Positions 16,667 through 26,508 of a stretch of 50,805 nucleotides of DNA are shown here, piece by piece; within the stretch, counting starts at the first letter, position 1; each line of letters begins with the position of its first letter. The DNA is taken from positions 1 to 50,805 of the forward strand of contig CAMDCO010000011.1 in the NCBI GenBank assembly GCA_945890495.1, read 5' to 3'. Source of the DNA: Bordetella parapertussis. GTDB taxonomy: Bacteria > Pseudomonadota > Gammaproteobacteria > Burkholderiales > Thiobacillaceae. The notes below the pieces were generated by a model. It had not been told where the DNA came from. It worked only from the letters and a program-made list of their open reading frames with translations, and searched no databases. Position numbers and translations under genes: made by a program.

Positions 16667-18114
16667 GTGAAGAGATCCTGATCAATGTAACCCCGCAAGA
16701 GACGCGGGTCGCGGTGGTGCATCTGGGCGCGGTGCAGGAACTGCATATCGAGCGCAGCGGTGGACGCGGCATTGCCGGCAATGTCTATCTGGGCAAGGTT
16801 AGCCGAGTGCTGCCCGGCATGCAGTCGGCCTTTCTTGATATTGGCTTGGAGCGTGCCGCCTTCCTGCATGTGGGCGATATCCTCGAGGCGCGCTGCGAAG
16901 AATGTCCGCGTCCCATCGAGCAGATCCTGCACGAGGGCCAGAGCCTGCTGGTACAGGCCATCAAAGACCCGATCGGCACCAAGGGGGCGCGGCTTTCAAC
17001 CCAGATTAGTCTGGCGGGGCGCTGTCTGGTCTTCCTGCCGCAGGAGGTGCGGATTGGCGTGTCGCAGAAGATTGAAGATCCGGCGGAGCGCGACAGCCTG
17101 CGCGCGCGGCTGGAATCCCTGATCCCGGAGGGGATGGGCCGGGGTTTCATCATCCGCACCCAGGCCGCCGAGGCCAGCAACGCGGAGCTTGCGGCCGACA
17201 TTGAGTATCTGCACACCTTGTGGGATGCCATCCGTAATCGGGCGGCGACCAGCGAGGGGCCGGCGTCGATCTTTCAGGAACTGGATCTGGCCCACCGCGC
17301 CTTGCGCGACATTGCCAATGAATCGACCACGCGCATCCTGGTGGACTCGCGTGAGACCTATCAGCGCATGCGGGCGTTCTCCGAGGATTTTACGAGCCAG
17401 CTGCATGAGCGGGTGTCGCATTACAGTGCCGACCGCCCCCTGTTCGAACTGTATGGGGTCGAGGACGAGATCGAAAAGGCACTGGCGCGGCGGGTCGATC
17501 TCAAGTCGGGCGGTTATCTGATCATCGACCAGACCGAGGCGCTGACCACGGTGGATGTGAACACCGGGGCCTATGTCGGTGTAAAGAGCTTCGACGAGAC
17601 CATCTTCAAGACCAATCTGGAGGCCGCGCAGGTCATCGCACGACAGATGCGGCTGCGCAATCTGGGTGGCATCATCATCATCGACTTTATCGACATGGAT
17701 AACGCCAGCCATCGTGAAGCGGTGCTGAGCGAGCTCGGCCGCACCATGGAACGCGACCGTACCCGAACCACGATGAGCGGGTTCTCGGCGCTGGGCCTGG
17801 TGGAGATGACGCGCAAACGCACCCGCGAAAGCCTGTCGCGGCAGATGTGCGAGGCCTGTCCGACCTGTCAGGCGCGCGGCCAGATCAAGACCGCGCAGAC
17901 GGTGTGCTACGAGATCTTGCGCGCGGTATTGCGTGAGTCGCGGCAATTCGATGCGCGCGAGTTTCGCATCCTGGCGGGGCAAGCCGTCATCGATCAGTTC
18001 CTGGACGAGGAATCGCAGAGCCTCGCGCAGTTGTCAGACTTCATCGGCAAGCCGGTGTCGCTGCAGGTGGAAACGGTGTTTACCCAGGAGCAGTACGACA
18101 TCATCCTGCTTTAA
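16663..18114 (+). CDS. rng: Ribonuclease G
   Basis: A 483-residue RNase E/G-family endoribonuclease for 16S rRNA 5' maturation and mRNA decay. An S1-like RNA-binding domain lies at about 35-125 (GNVYLGKVSRVLPGMQSAFL). The DNase I-like catalytic core has the Mg-binding aspartates in TVDVNTGAYVG (about 296-306) and IIIDFIDM (about 338-345), and GLVEMTRKRTRESL follows. The zinc-link motif CEACPTCQ (about 396-403) is present. The length and lack of a long C-terminal scaffold separate it from RNase E. ATG 16663 overlaps the maf stop. Confidence 0.96.
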   Translation: MSEEILINVTPQETRVAVVHLGAVQELHIERSGGRGIAGNVYLGKVSRVLPGMQSAFLDIGLERAAFLHVGDILEARCEECPRPIEQILHEGQSLLVQAIKDPIGTKGARLSTQISLAGRCLVFLPQEVRIGVSQKIEDPAERDSLRARLESLIPEGMGRGFIIRTQAAEASNAELAADIEYLHTLWDAIRNRAATSEGPASIFQELDLAHRALRDIANESTTRILVDSRETYQRMRAFSEDFTSQLHERVSHYSADRPLFELYGVEDEIEKALARRVDLKSGGYLIIDQTEALTTVDVNTGAYVGVKSFDETIFKTNLEAAQVIARQMRLRNLGGIIIIDFIDMDNASHREAVLSELGRTMERDRTRTTMSGFSALGLVEMTRKRTRESLSRQMCEACPTCQARGQIKTAQTVCYEILRAVLRESRQFDAREFRILAGQAVIDQFLDEESQSLAQLSDFIGKPVSLQVETVFTQEQYDIILL

Positions 18115-18416
18115 TCTGTACCCACAAGCCGAGCCAGGACGGTCTCTGCCGCGAGCGGGACGCGCACGCGCTTGGCGCGGCCGGTCTCGCCGGCGACCAA
18201 TTCCAGAGATGACTTTGGAAGGCCCAGTTGTTTGGCCAGGAAGGCCAGCAGCGCAGCATTGGCGGCCCCTTCGACGGGCCGCGCCTGGATACGGATCTTG
18301 AGGGCATCGCCATGGGTTCCGGCGATCTCCGAGCGCGACGCACCCGGTTGCGCGTGAATCACCATGAGGCTGGACTGGTCGCCGGCGGCCTTCAGCCAGA
18401 TGGGTAGCGCGTCCAT
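18111..18416 (-). CDS. yggU: DUF167/YggU-family protein
   Basis: A 101-residue conserved protein of unknown biochemical function with the small alpha/beta YggU fold. The family pattern is clear: VIHAQPGASRSEIAGTHGD, LKIRIQARPVEGAANAALL, AFLAKQLGLPKSSLELVAGE and TGRAKRVRV. ATG 18416 sits in TGATG with the yggT stop; a GTG at 18419 is an equal alternative. It is the last gene of the EVE-to-yggU operon and converges on rng with a few bases of overlap. Confidence 0.92.
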   Translation of the reverse strand: MDALPIWLKAAGDQSSLMVIHAQPGASRSEIAGTHGDALKIRIQARPVEGAANAALLAFLAKQLGLPKSSLELVAGETGRAKRVRVPLAAETVLARLVGTD

Positions 18417-18994
18417 CACATCATTGTGCGGGCGCTCTGTTCAAGCAGGGTGACAGGCAGCATCAGCACCAGTTGAATCAGGATGAAGGCGGCGATGGGT
18501 GATAGATCCACGCCGGCGATGGGGGGGATGATGCGTCGCAGCGGGTTCAGGATCGGCGCGGTGAGGGCATGAAAAAGCGCGGAGGCGGGTGAGACCGGGC
18601 TAACCCAGCTCAGGACGGCCTGACCGATGACCAGAATGACAAAGGTCTGCAATATGAGCCGGAGGGCGGCGGCCACCCCCAGCAAGAGCAGGCTGGAGAG
18701 TACGCCCGCGCCGGCGACGCTGAAGGGAAAGCCACCAATCCATTCGATCAGGGCGACGGCGAGGATCTCGACGAACAGGAAGGGCAGCAGGCTGCTCCAG
18801 TCCAGCCCAAACAACCCCGGTATGACGCGGCGCAACGGCCGTACGGCGAAATCGGTGACACGAATGATGAACTGGGCAAAGGGGTGGTGGAACGGCACCC
18901 GCGCCCATTGCAGATAAAAACGCAGCCAGAATGCCGTAGCGACCAGGCCGAACAGGGTGTGGATCAGAAATTGCAGGGCATCGGTCAGCATCAT
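18416..18994 (-). CDS. yggT: YggT-family integral membrane protein
   Basis: A 192-residue membrane protein with two tandem YggT repeats. Each has an N-terminal helix (LQFLIHTLFGLVATAFWLRF; LILQTFVILVIGQAVLSW) followed by a conserved P-hinge: DFAVRPLRRVIPG in the first half, LTAPILNPLRRIIPPIAGVD in the second. Family members have been linked to osmotic shock resistance and cell-division-associated loci; the mechanism is unknown. It lies between proC and yggU, as in many proteobacteria. Confidence 0.93.
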   Translation of the reverse strand: MMLTDALQFLIHTLFGLVATAFWLRFYLQWARVPFHHPFAQFIIRVTDFAVRPLRRVIPGLFGLDWSSLLPFLFVEILAVALIEWIGGFPFSVAGAGVLSSLLLLGVAAALRLILQTFVILVIGQAVLSWVSPVSPASALFHALTAPILNPLRRIIPPIAGVDLSPIAAFILIQLVLMLPVTLLEQSARTMM

Positions 18995-19071
18995 GCGACT
19001 CCAGAGGCACCGCCCCAGCGAGGCTCCCGCCTGGGGTGATAGGAACGAATGGGATAAAGGGGGCCCATAAC

Positions 19072-19869
19072 TTAGTCCTTTCCGAACAAGTCGCCCATCT
19101 CGTTTGCCCGGGCGGCGGCGTCATGGGCCGCTTTCCGGAAGGCGGCGCGTACATCGGCGGCCTCCAGTGCGGCAACGCCACGCTCGGTGGTGCCGCCCTT
19201 GGAGGTGACGCGGGCGCGCAGATCGGCCGGGTCACTGCCATCTTCCACGGCCAGTCGTGCCGCGCCGAGGAAGGTGTGCAGCGCCAGTTGCCGTGCCGTG
19301 TCGGCGGCCAGACCCAGGTCGCGCGCGGCGGCCTCGAGCGCCTCGATGCAGAGAAAGACATAGGCCGGGCCGCTGCCGGAGATCGCGGTGACGGCGTCGA
19401 TCTGCGCCTCTGCATCCACCCAGACGACCTGCCCAACGGCCCCGAGGATGGTGTCGGCGGCGGTACGCTGGGCGGTGCTCACGCCGGGCAGGGCAAAGAG
19501 GCCGGTGATGCCCGCGCCGACCAGCGCCGGGGTGTTGGGCATGCAACGGACGATGGCCGGATGGCCGCCCAACCAGCGTGCGATGTCGGCGGCGCGTACC
19601 CCGGCGGCGACCGAGATCACCAGTTGTTCCGGGCGTAGATTCGGCCAGCCGGACAGCGCGGTGCGCAGTTGTTGCGGCTTGACCGCCAGCACGATCACCG
19701 CGCAATCAAATAACGCAGCCGGTGCGGTCTCGGTGGCAATGCCATAGCGTTCGGCCAGCGCGACACCTTTCGCCGCATCCGGTTCGACCACCACGATGGG
19801 GTGACCTTGATGTAGGCCACCGATCATCGCGGCGGCCATATTGCCGCCGCCCAGGAATCCAATTTTCAT
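19072..19869 (-). CDS. proC: Pyrroline-5-carboxylate reductase
   Basis: Last step of proline synthesis, reducing P5C with NAD(P)H. The protein has 265 residues. The Rossmann start MKIGFLGGGNMAAAMIGGL fixes the start at 19869. VLAVKPQQL, RCMPNTPALVGAGITG and the C-terminal domain signature AITAISGSGPAYVFLCIEAL are diagnostic, and TSKGGTTERGV is the conserved P5C-binding loop. It lies downstream of yggS; the 31-base gap holds a 15-base direct repeat (GTAAGTCCGTTATGT at 19872 and 19892). Confidence 0.96.
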   Translation of the reverse strand: MKIGFLGGGNMAAAMIGGLHQGHPIVVVEPDAAKGVALAERYGIATETAPAALFDCAVIVLAVKPQQLRTALSGWPNLRPEQLVISVAAGVRAADIARWLGGHPAIVRCMPNTPALVGAGITGLFALPGVSTAQRTAADTILGAVGQVVWVDAEAQIDAVTAISGSGPAYVFLCIEALEAAARDLGLAADTARQLALHTFLGAARLAVEDGSDPADLRARVTSKGGTTERGVAALEAADVRAAFRKAAHDAAARANEMGDLFGKD

Positions 19870-19900
19870 GTGTAAGTCCGTTATGTGATAGGTAAGTCCG

Positions 19901-20602
19901 TTATGTATCGTTTCGTGCACCAAACAAGGCCGTGCCCACGCGCAGATGCGTGGCGCCCTCGGCAATGGCCGCTTCCAGATCATCGCTCATGCCCATCGAT
20001 AAGGCATCCAGGTCCAGACCCAGGGTGCGCAATTGTTCCAGAAGTTGCCGCAAATGGCGAAACGCGGTGCGTTGCGTGGCCGGATCGTCACTGGGCGCAG
20101 GGATGGCCATCAGTCCGCGCAGACGCAGATGCGGTAGCCTTGCGACCGCCTGCGCCAAGGCGGGCAATTCAGCGGGTAGCACCCCCCCTTTGCTGGCCTC
20201 GCCGCTGATATTGACCTCCAGGCAGACATTCAGCGGCGGCAGATGGGCGGGGCGTTGTGTGGACAAGCGCTCGGCAATCTTCAGGCGATCCACGCTGTGA
20301 ACCCAGTCAAAGCGCTCAGCGATCAGCCGCGTCTTGTTGCTTTGAATCGGGCCGATGAAGTGCCAGACCAGCCCTCGGTCAGCCCACCCCAAGGCCGCCA
20401 GCGCATCCAGCTTGGGCAAGGCCTCTTGCACATAGCTTTCGCCAAAATCGCGCTGCCCCAGATTAGCCAGTTCCGCCAGCCGTTCCACGGGCTGCGCCTT
20501 GCTGACGGCCAGCAAAATGAGGCCAGAATGTGAGCGCCCGCTTTCTGTGCAGGCCTTATTGATTCTAGAAACAAGCTCCGAGTATTGGCTCTCAAGAGAC
20601 AC
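19901..20602 (-). CDS. yggS: YggS/PROSC-family pyridoxal-phosphate homeostasis protein
   Basis: A fold-type III PLP protein buffering PLP and affecting amino-acid balance; no enzymatic activity is established for the family. The PLP lysine lies in LILLAVSKAQP; FGESYVQEA, WHFIGPIQSNKT, HSVDRLKIAERL, CLEVNISGEASKGG, RGLMAIPAP and SMGMSDDLEAAIAEG are family motifs. The start is ambiguous. GTG 20602 (233 residues) fits homologues, whereas ATG 20674 overlaps the upstream stop as ATGA and would add 24 residues encoded by a palindromic repeat (20612-20670). Confidence 0.93.
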   Translation of the reverse strand: MSLESQYSELVSRINKACTESGRSHSGLILLAVSKAQPVERLAELANLGQRDFGESYVQEALPKLDALAALGWADRGLVWHFIGPIQSNKTRLIAERFDWVHSVDRLKIAERLSTQRPAHLPPLNVCLEVNISGEASKGGVLPAELPALAQAVARLPHLRLRGLMAIPAPSDDPATQRTAFRHLRQLLEQLRTLGLDLDALSMGMSDDLEAAIAEGATHLRVGTALFGARNDT

Positions 20603-20611
20603 GCCGGAGCG

Positions 20612-20670
20612 TTCCGTAGGGGCAGGCCCCTGTGCCTGCCCTAGGGGTGAATGGGCGACCACAGGGGGGC
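20612..20670. repeat. Dispersed palindromic repeat, short copy in the yggS 5' region
   Basis: Positions 20620-20642 are the exact reverse complement of the 23-base core at 5875-5897 and 15281-15303. The bases after it (GGGCGACCACAGGGGGG) resemble the GGTTGCCC/CCCCGTGG part of the composite repeat at 15.2 kb. It lies between the tauE/safE stop and the probable yggS start. Confidence 0.8.
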
Positions 20671-21468
20671 TCATGACCATAGCGTCCACGCCATTCGTGT
20701 GCCTAGGGCATACAGCAGGAGCGCGAAGAGGCGCTTGAGCCTTTTCACCGGCAGGCGATGCGCCATCCGTGCGCCTAGTGGTGCGGTGATCCAGCTGGCG
20801 GCGGCGATGCCGGCCAGCGCCGGCAGAGATACGAAACCCAAGCTCCATTCCGGCAACCCGGGCGCACCGTAGCCGGACAGCATGTAGCCGATGGCCCCGG
20901 CCACGGCGATGGGGAAGCCGATGGCCGCCGAGGTGCCGATGGCCTCGTGCAGTTTGACATTGCACCCAAGCTGAAACGGTACCGACAGCGTGCCGCCGCC
21001 GATGCCCACCCAACTCGACACCGCGCCGATGACCGTGCCCACGGCCGTCATTCCTGGCCAGCCGGGTAGTTCACGCTGCGCTTTGGGTTTTAGCTCCAGT
21101 GCCATCTGCGTTGCCGCGTAAAACAGGAAGGCCACAAAAAACAGGCGCAGGCCAAAGTCCGAAAAATGCCGTGCCGCGAAGGCCCCGAGCAGCGTGCCGA
21201 GAACAATGCCCGGGGCGATGCGTTTGACCGTCTCCCAGCGCACCGCGCCGTGGGCGTGATGGGCGCGCAGGCTGGAGACGGAGGTCAGTACGATCACCGC
21301 CAGCGAGGTGCCTAGCGCCAGATGCATGTGCCAGGCCGGATCAAAGCCCTGTTGCGCGAACAGCACCACTAGCACCGGCACCATCACCAGTCCGCCGCCC
21401 ACGCCGAGGAGACCGGCGATGAAGCCGGACACCAGACCGAGGGCCAGCAGGGCGACGAGAAAGCTCAT
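20671..21468 (-). CDS. TauE/SafE-family membrane transporter
   Basis: A 265-residue polytopic membrane protein. The two family repeats show GFIAGLLGVGGGLVMVPVL near the N-terminus and AVSSWVGIGGGTLSVPFQL in the second half. The helices are separated by RAHHAHGAVRWE, a typical cytoplasmic loop. The family exports or imports sulfite, sulfoacetate and other organosulfur anions; the substrate here is unknown. ATG 21468 overlaps the EVE stop as ATGA; an ATG 24 bases upstream (21492) is less likely. Fully embedded in the EVE-yggS-proC operon. Confidence 0.9.
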   Translation of the reverse strand: MSFLVALLALGLVSGFIAGLLGVGGGLVMVPVLVVLFAQQGFDPAWHMHLALGTSLAVIVLTSVSSLRAHHAHGAVRWETVKRIAPGIVLGTLLGAFAARHFSDFGLRLFFVAFLFYAATQMALELKPKAQRELPGWPGMTAVGTVIGAVSSWVGIGGGTLSVPFQLGCNVKLHEAIGTSAAIGFPIAVAGAIGYMLSGYGAPGLPEWSLGFVSLPALAGIAAASWITAPLGARMAHRLPVKRLKRLFALLLYALGTRMAWTLWS

Positions 21469-21914
21469 AGCTGCGCCACGATAACTGCCCACTCGTCCGG
21501 GTCGACCGGGGTGATGGACAGCCGGTTGCCCTTTTGCAGGATGCGCATCCGTTCCAGCGCCGGGGTGCCGCGAATCTCGGCCAGCGGCATCAGCCGGGTC
21601 TTTTGTGTGAGCGCGACCTCGACATTGAACCAGCGCGGGGCCTCGGGCGTGGCCTTGGGGTCAAAATATTTGTGTGCGGGGTCGAACTGGGTCGCATCCG
21701 GAAAGGCGGCCGTGCAGACCTCGGCCAGCCCGGCAATGCCGGGTTGTGGGCAGGAGGAGTGATAAAACAGCACCCGGTCGCCCACGCGCATCTGGTCGCG
21801 CATGAAGTTGCGCGCTTGATAGTTACGCACCCCATACCACGCCACCCGGCCATCACGCACGAGGTCGTCAATGCTGTAATCGGAGGGTTCGGATTTCATC
21901 AGCCAGTAACGCAT
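21465..21914 (-). CDS. EVE-domain protein (PUA-like fold)
   Basis: A 149-residue single-domain EVE protein. MRYWLMKSEPSDYSIDDL, WYGVRNYQARNFMRDQM and VGDRVLFYHSSC form the characteristic N-terminal half with the aromatic cage residues; PRWFNVEVAL and RGNRLSI-like QKGNRLSITPV come later. EVE domains bind modified cytosines or nucleotides in DNA/RNA and occur in modification-dependent restriction systems, but stand-alone versions like this are widespread housekeeping genes of unclear role. First gene of the operon; divergent from a methyltransferase gene 115 bases away. Confidence 0.93.
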   Translation of the reverse strand: MRYWLMKSEPSDYSIDDLVRDGRVAWYGVRNYQARNFMRDQMRVGDRVLFYHSSCPQPGIAGLAEVCTAAFPDATQFDPAHKYFDPKATPEAPRWFNVEVALTQKTRLMPLAEIRGTPALERMRILQKGNRLSITPVDPDEWAVIVAQL

Positions 21915-22029
21915 CGTGTTTTTCGCAGGGTGCAGGGTCAGGGTAAAGCGAAATGGTAACGCAGGAAGGCTTGAATCAGAGGCCTGTCTCAAACTATGCT
22001 CGGCGTCTTTATTTTTAGCGGGGCAGGTC

Positions 22030-22653
22030 ATGAGCCACTTTGACGACAAGGCGCGGGCGTGGGATGTGAATCCCGTTTTTCAGGAACGCGCGCAGCGGAT
22101 TGCCGAGGCGATTGCGGCCGAGGTGCCTTTGCATCCGGGTATGACGGTGCTCGATTACGGTTGCGGCACCGGCCTGCTCAGTTTCCCGTTGCGCGGTCGC
22201 GTGGGGCCGATGACCCTGGCCGACAGTTCTGCGGGGATGTTGGAGGTCTTGGCGGAAAAGATCGCCGCGCATGAGGCGCACACCGAGATGCAGGCCTGCC
22301 GCCTCGATCTGATGGCCGATCCGTTGCCGGCGCAGCGGTTTGACCTGATCTACACCTCGATGACCCTGCATCATGTGCCGGATACGGCGCGGATTTTGGC
22401 GCTGTTCCATGGCTTGCTGAAGCCCGGGGGTTATTTGTGCATCGCCGATCTGGATGCCGAAGATGGTTCTTTCCACGGTATCGAATACGATGTCCATCAC
22501 GGTTTCGACCGTGCCGCTTTGGCCGGGTTGGCGCAGGCGGCGGGTCTGGAGGCGGTGCATTTTTGCACCGTGTTCGAGATCGTCAAGGAGCGGGAACAGC
22601 GCTCCCAGGCCTATCCCGTCTTCCTGATGACGGCACAGCGCGCGGGAGTTTGA
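22030..22653 (+). CDS. Class I SAM-dependent methyltransferase
   Basis: A 207-residue methyltransferase with motif I VLDYGCGTGLLSF, motif II region MTLADSSAGML, motif III-like FDLIYTSMTLHHV, and post-motif LLKPGGYLCIADL. The HFDDKARAWD start resembles small-molecule or quinone-type methyltransferases. The substrate cannot be read from sequence. ATG 22030 gives the family-like N-terminus. It is divergent from the EVE operon and convergent with argB, so it is probably monocistronic. Confidence 0.9.
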   Translation: MSHFDDKARAWDVNPVFQERAQRIAEAIAAEVPLHPGMTVLDYGCGTGLLSFPLRGRVGPMTLADSSAGMLEVLAEKIAAHEAHTEMQACRLDLMADPLPAQRFDLIYTSMTLHHVPDTARILALFHGLLKPGGYLCIADLDAEDGSFHGIEYDVHHGFDRAALAGLAQAAGLEAVHFCTVFEIVKEREQRSQAYPVFLMTAQRAGV

Positions 22654-23881
<1,228 letters not shown>

Positions 23882-24571
23882 ATGGGCGCGACTATATTGA
23901 TCGTTGAAGATGAGCCGGGCATCCAAGAGGTGCTGCGTTTTAATCTGAATCAGAATGGGCATGACACCTTGGTGGCGGGGGATGCCGAACACGCGTGGGC
24001 GATGTTGCGCGAGGTGATGCCGGATGTGTTGCTTGTGGACTGGATGTTACCGGGGATGAGCGGCATTGATTTGACGCGCAAGGTGCGTGCGGACAGTCGG
24101 CTGAAGGATCTGCCCATCATCATGTTGACGGCTCGGGTTGAGGAACGCGACAAGATCCTCGGCCTTGATTCGGGTGCTGACGACTACTTGTCCAAGCCGT
24201 TTTCTCCGCGCGAACTGTTGGCCCGTATCAAGGCCGTATTACGGCGGCGCGCTCCGCAGATGTTGGATGTGCTGGTGGAGATCGGCACCCTTTGCTTGGA
24301 CCCCGTTGGGCATCGTGTGACGGGGCGCGATCAGGCGATTGATCTCGGGCCGACGGAATTCCGCCTGCTGCACTTCTTCATGACCCATGCCGAGCGGGTC
24401 TATTCCCGTTCCCAGTTGCTGGATCATGTCTGGGGTGACCATGTTTTTGTGGAAGAGCGGACCGTCGATGTCCATATCCGGCGCTTACGGAGTGCGCTTG
24501 AGCCTTCGGGCCATGATGAATTGATTCAGACGGTGCGTGGATCCGGCTATCGCTTGTCGGTCCACTCATAA
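23882..24571 (+). CDS. phoB: Phosphate regulon response regulator PhoB
   Basis: A 229-residue OmpR-family regulator. The receiver has acidic residues at 9-11, phospho-acceptor Asp53 (LLVDWMLPGMSG), the Thr switch (IIMLTAR) and Lys in DDYLSKPFSPREL. The winged-helix DNA-binding domain contains LGPTEFRLLHFFMTHAERVY, RSQLLDHVWG, and the recognition helix VEERTVDVHIRRLRSALEP, matching PhoB closely. ATG 23882 is used because upstream residues would come from repeat DNA. It is preceded by a triple Pho box and followed by phoR. Confidence 0.95.
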   Translation: MGATILIVEDEPGIQEVLRFNLNQNGHDTLVAGDAEHAWAMLREVMPDVLLVDWMLPGMSGIDLTRKVRADSRLKDLPIIMLTARVEERDKILGLDSGADDYLSKPFSPRELLARIKAVLRRRAPQMLDVLVEIGTLCLDPVGHRVTGRDQAIDLGPTEFRLLHFFMTHAERVYSRSQLLDHVWGDHVFVEERTVDVHIRRLRSALEPSGHDELIQTVRGSGYRLSVHS

Positions 24572-24766
24572 GAAACGCGCCGGGCAGCCCCAAGAGTTTC
24601 TTGCCCCTTGAGGGGGGAACCGAGCGAAGCGAAGGTTTTCGGGGTGGGCTCATAAGCCGCCGAGAAACTTTTCACACGGGGGGATGGCGCGGGTGATGGT
24701 CATCAAGCCGCCGGGGTAGAATGAGGCGGACCTTTCCGCTGTTGGCTTTTTGTTAGCCCTTTTATC
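24572..24766. other. phoB-phoR spacer with GC-rich inverted sequences
   Basis: 195 bases without a gene. The first half holds GCCCC...CCCCTTGAGGGGGG self-complementary words and AACCGAGCGAAGCGAAGG, which look like a dispersed element rather than coding DNA. It may separate phoR expression from phoB; most phoBR pairs are much closer. Confidence 0.5.
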
Positions 24767-26131
24767 ATGATTGAATATTGGTGGCGGCCGCTGGTTTTGC
24801 TGGTGGCCTTGGCCTTCTTCGCGGGCATTGTGGCTTTGCTTGTTGGTGCGAGAGCGGGGTGGGTGGTTTTTTGCCTGAGCCTTTTGGCCGTCATTGTCTT
24901 TCATCAGCGCCAGTTGCATCGCCTTCTGACCTGGCTGGGGGGGCAACAGAGCGATGCGCCGCACGATAAACACGAGGGAAAACAGACGCCTTTGCCGACG
25001 ACCCATGGTCACTGGGGGGATGTCTTTTATTTAATCCAACGCCACCACAAGAAAAACAAGACGCTGAGCCAGCATGCGGTCGAAGAGCGGCAGGAGATGT
25101 TTCAGGTGGCCGGGGCGTTGCCTGAGGGGGTGGTCATCCTTGCCCCAGACCGACGCATCGTGTGGCTCAATCGATCGGCGCAACGCCATTTGGGCCTTTC
25201 GCCTGAGCGCGATCAGGGTCAGTATTTCTACTACCTGCTGCGCGAAAAACGGCTCTTGGAATGGCTGGAACGGGGCGATGCGCAGGAATCCCTGTCCATG
25301 CCGTCGCCGGTCATAAGCGATCGTACCCTGTCGCTGCAATTAGCCCCCTTGCCTAACGGCCGGCGCATGTTGCTTTCACACGACATTACCGAATTGATCC
25401 GTCTAGACGAGATGCGGCGCGACTTTATCGCCAATGTGTCGCACGAGTTGCGCACGCCGATTACGGTCATTGTCGGTTTTTTGGAGGCCTTTGCCGACAT
25501 GGATGACCCCGATCCGCATCAGTTCAAGAAGCAAATTGGTTTGATGCAGGAACAGTCAGATCGCATGCGTGGCCTGCTGGATGACCTCCTCGTCCTTGCT
25601 CGCTTGGAGGCGGACCCGGATCAGAGCGAAGACGAGATCGAGATCACCCACTTGGGGCGGCAGATGCTGGAAGATGCCCGTTCGCTGTCGCGTGGACGGC
25701 ATTTGATTTCGCTGGACCTCGATACGGAGGGCATCCTGCGCGGTAGCCATCAGGAGATCTACAGCGCGTGCATGAACCTGGTCTCTAATGCGGTGCGCTA
25801 CACCCCGGTGAGCGGAGAAATCACCCTGAGCTGGGATATCCCGGCCGGTGGTGGACTGCGCTTCTCCGTCAGGGACACGGGCGAAGGGATCGAGGCCCAA
25901 CACCTGCCGCGACTGACCGAGCGTTTTTATCGCGTGGACAAGGGGCGATCGCGTGGGAACGGCGGGACGGGTCTGGGACTGGCCATCGTCAAGCGCGTCC
26001 TGTTGCGGCATCAGGCCCACTTGCAGGTTGAGAGTGTTGTTGGCAGGGGCAGCCGTTTTTCGGCCATCTTCCCGAGTGAGCGTTTTACCCCGGCAAGGCT
26101 TGAGCAAGCCGCGCGGATAGACGCCGTCTGA
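24767..26131 (+). CDS. phoR: Phosphate regulon sensor histidine kinase PhoR
   Basis: A 454-residue kinase with two N-terminal helices (about 7-27 and 30-46) and almost no periplasmic loop, as in PhoR. A charged linker and a PAS domain (about 105-210; VVILAPDRRIVWLNRSAQRH) follow. His226 lies in FIANVSHELRTPITVI, the N-box is NLVSNAVRYTP, G1 is DTGEGIEAQHLPRL, F-box ERFYRVDKGRSR and G2 GGTGLGLAIVKRVL. No sensory domain faces outside, consistent with sensing through the Pst-PhoU complex. No pst genes are present here. The last 47 bases overlap the convergent HIT gene. Confidence 0.95.
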   Translation: MIEYWWRPLVLLVALAFFAGIVALLVGARAGWVVFCLSLLAVIVFHQRQLHRLLTWLGGQQSDAPHDKHEGKQTPLPTTHGHWGDVFYLIQRHHKKNKTLSQHAVEERQEMFQVAGALPEGVVILAPDRRIVWLNRSAQRHLGLSPERDQGQYFYYLLREKRLLEWLERGDAQESLSMPSPVISDRTLSLQLAPLPNGRRMLLSHDITELIRLDEMRRDFIANVSHELRTPITVIVGFLEAFADMDDPDPHQFKKQIGLMQEQSDRMRGLLDDLLVLARLEADPDQSEDEIEITHLGRQMLEDARSLSRGRHLISLDLDTEGILRGSHQEIYSACMNLVSNAVRYTPVSGEITLSWDIPAGGGLRFSVRDTGEGIEAQHLPRLTERFYRVDKGRSRGNGGTGLGLAIVKRVLLRHQAHLQVESVVGRGSRFSAIFPSERFTPARLEQAARIDAV

Positions 26132-26498
26132 GATCCTCCGCAAGCGGGGTTGTCCCCGCGCGCCTAGGGGCGGCCCAAATGGCATCGGGGAAGCAGCGAT
26201 CACCCTCCCAGCGGGGTATGACATGCCAGTGCACATGCGGCACGAGGTTGCCGAGGCTGGCGAGATTGATCTTGTCCGGCTGGCAGATCTCCCGCACCGC
26301 GGTCTCGACCGCAAACACGACGGCCATCAGGCGCTGCCTCTCAGCGGGCGCCAGATCGGTCATCTCGCGGACATGGGCGTTGAGGATGACCCGGCAGAAC
26401 CCGGGATAGGCCGGTTCATCGACCCAGACCACGCGGCAAAAGGCATCGCGCCACAGCACGGAGCCAGGATCTTCGTTGCAGAGTGCGCACTCACTCAT
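26085..26498 (-). CDS. HIT-family protein
   Basis: A 137-residue histidine-triad nucleotide-binding protein. The catalytic triad appears as HVHWHVIPR (consensus H-phi-H-phi-H-phi-phi) about residues 88-96, with NLASLGNLVPHV before it. The N-terminus CALCNEDPGSVLW has a CxxC that may bind zinc. The family hydrolyses nucleoside phosphoramidates or Ap4A-type dinucleotides; the substrate is unassigned. ATG 26498 lies 10 bases from the stop of the DUF3683 gene upstream, so the two are probably co-transcribed. Its 3' end overlaps phoR antisense. Confidence 0.92.
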   Translation of the reverse strand: MSECALCNEDPGSVLWRDAFCRVVWVDEPAYPGFCRVILNAHVREMTDLAPAERQRLMAVVFAVETAVREICQPDKINLASLGNLVPHVHWHVIPRWEGDRCFPDAIWAAPRRAGTTPLAEDLRRRLSARLAQALPG

Positions 26499-26508
26499 GT
26501 CAAAATCC

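Noticed and set aside
16996-17982. A 328-codon frame antisense to rng
   Set aside because: Lies wholly within RNase G, whose catalytic motifs are intact; shadow frame.
19872-19906. Two direct 15-base repeats GTAAGTCCGTTATGT between yggS and proC as an attachment or regulatory site
   Set aside because: The second copy overlaps the yggS stop, there is no integrase or palindrome, and a simple local duplication explains it.
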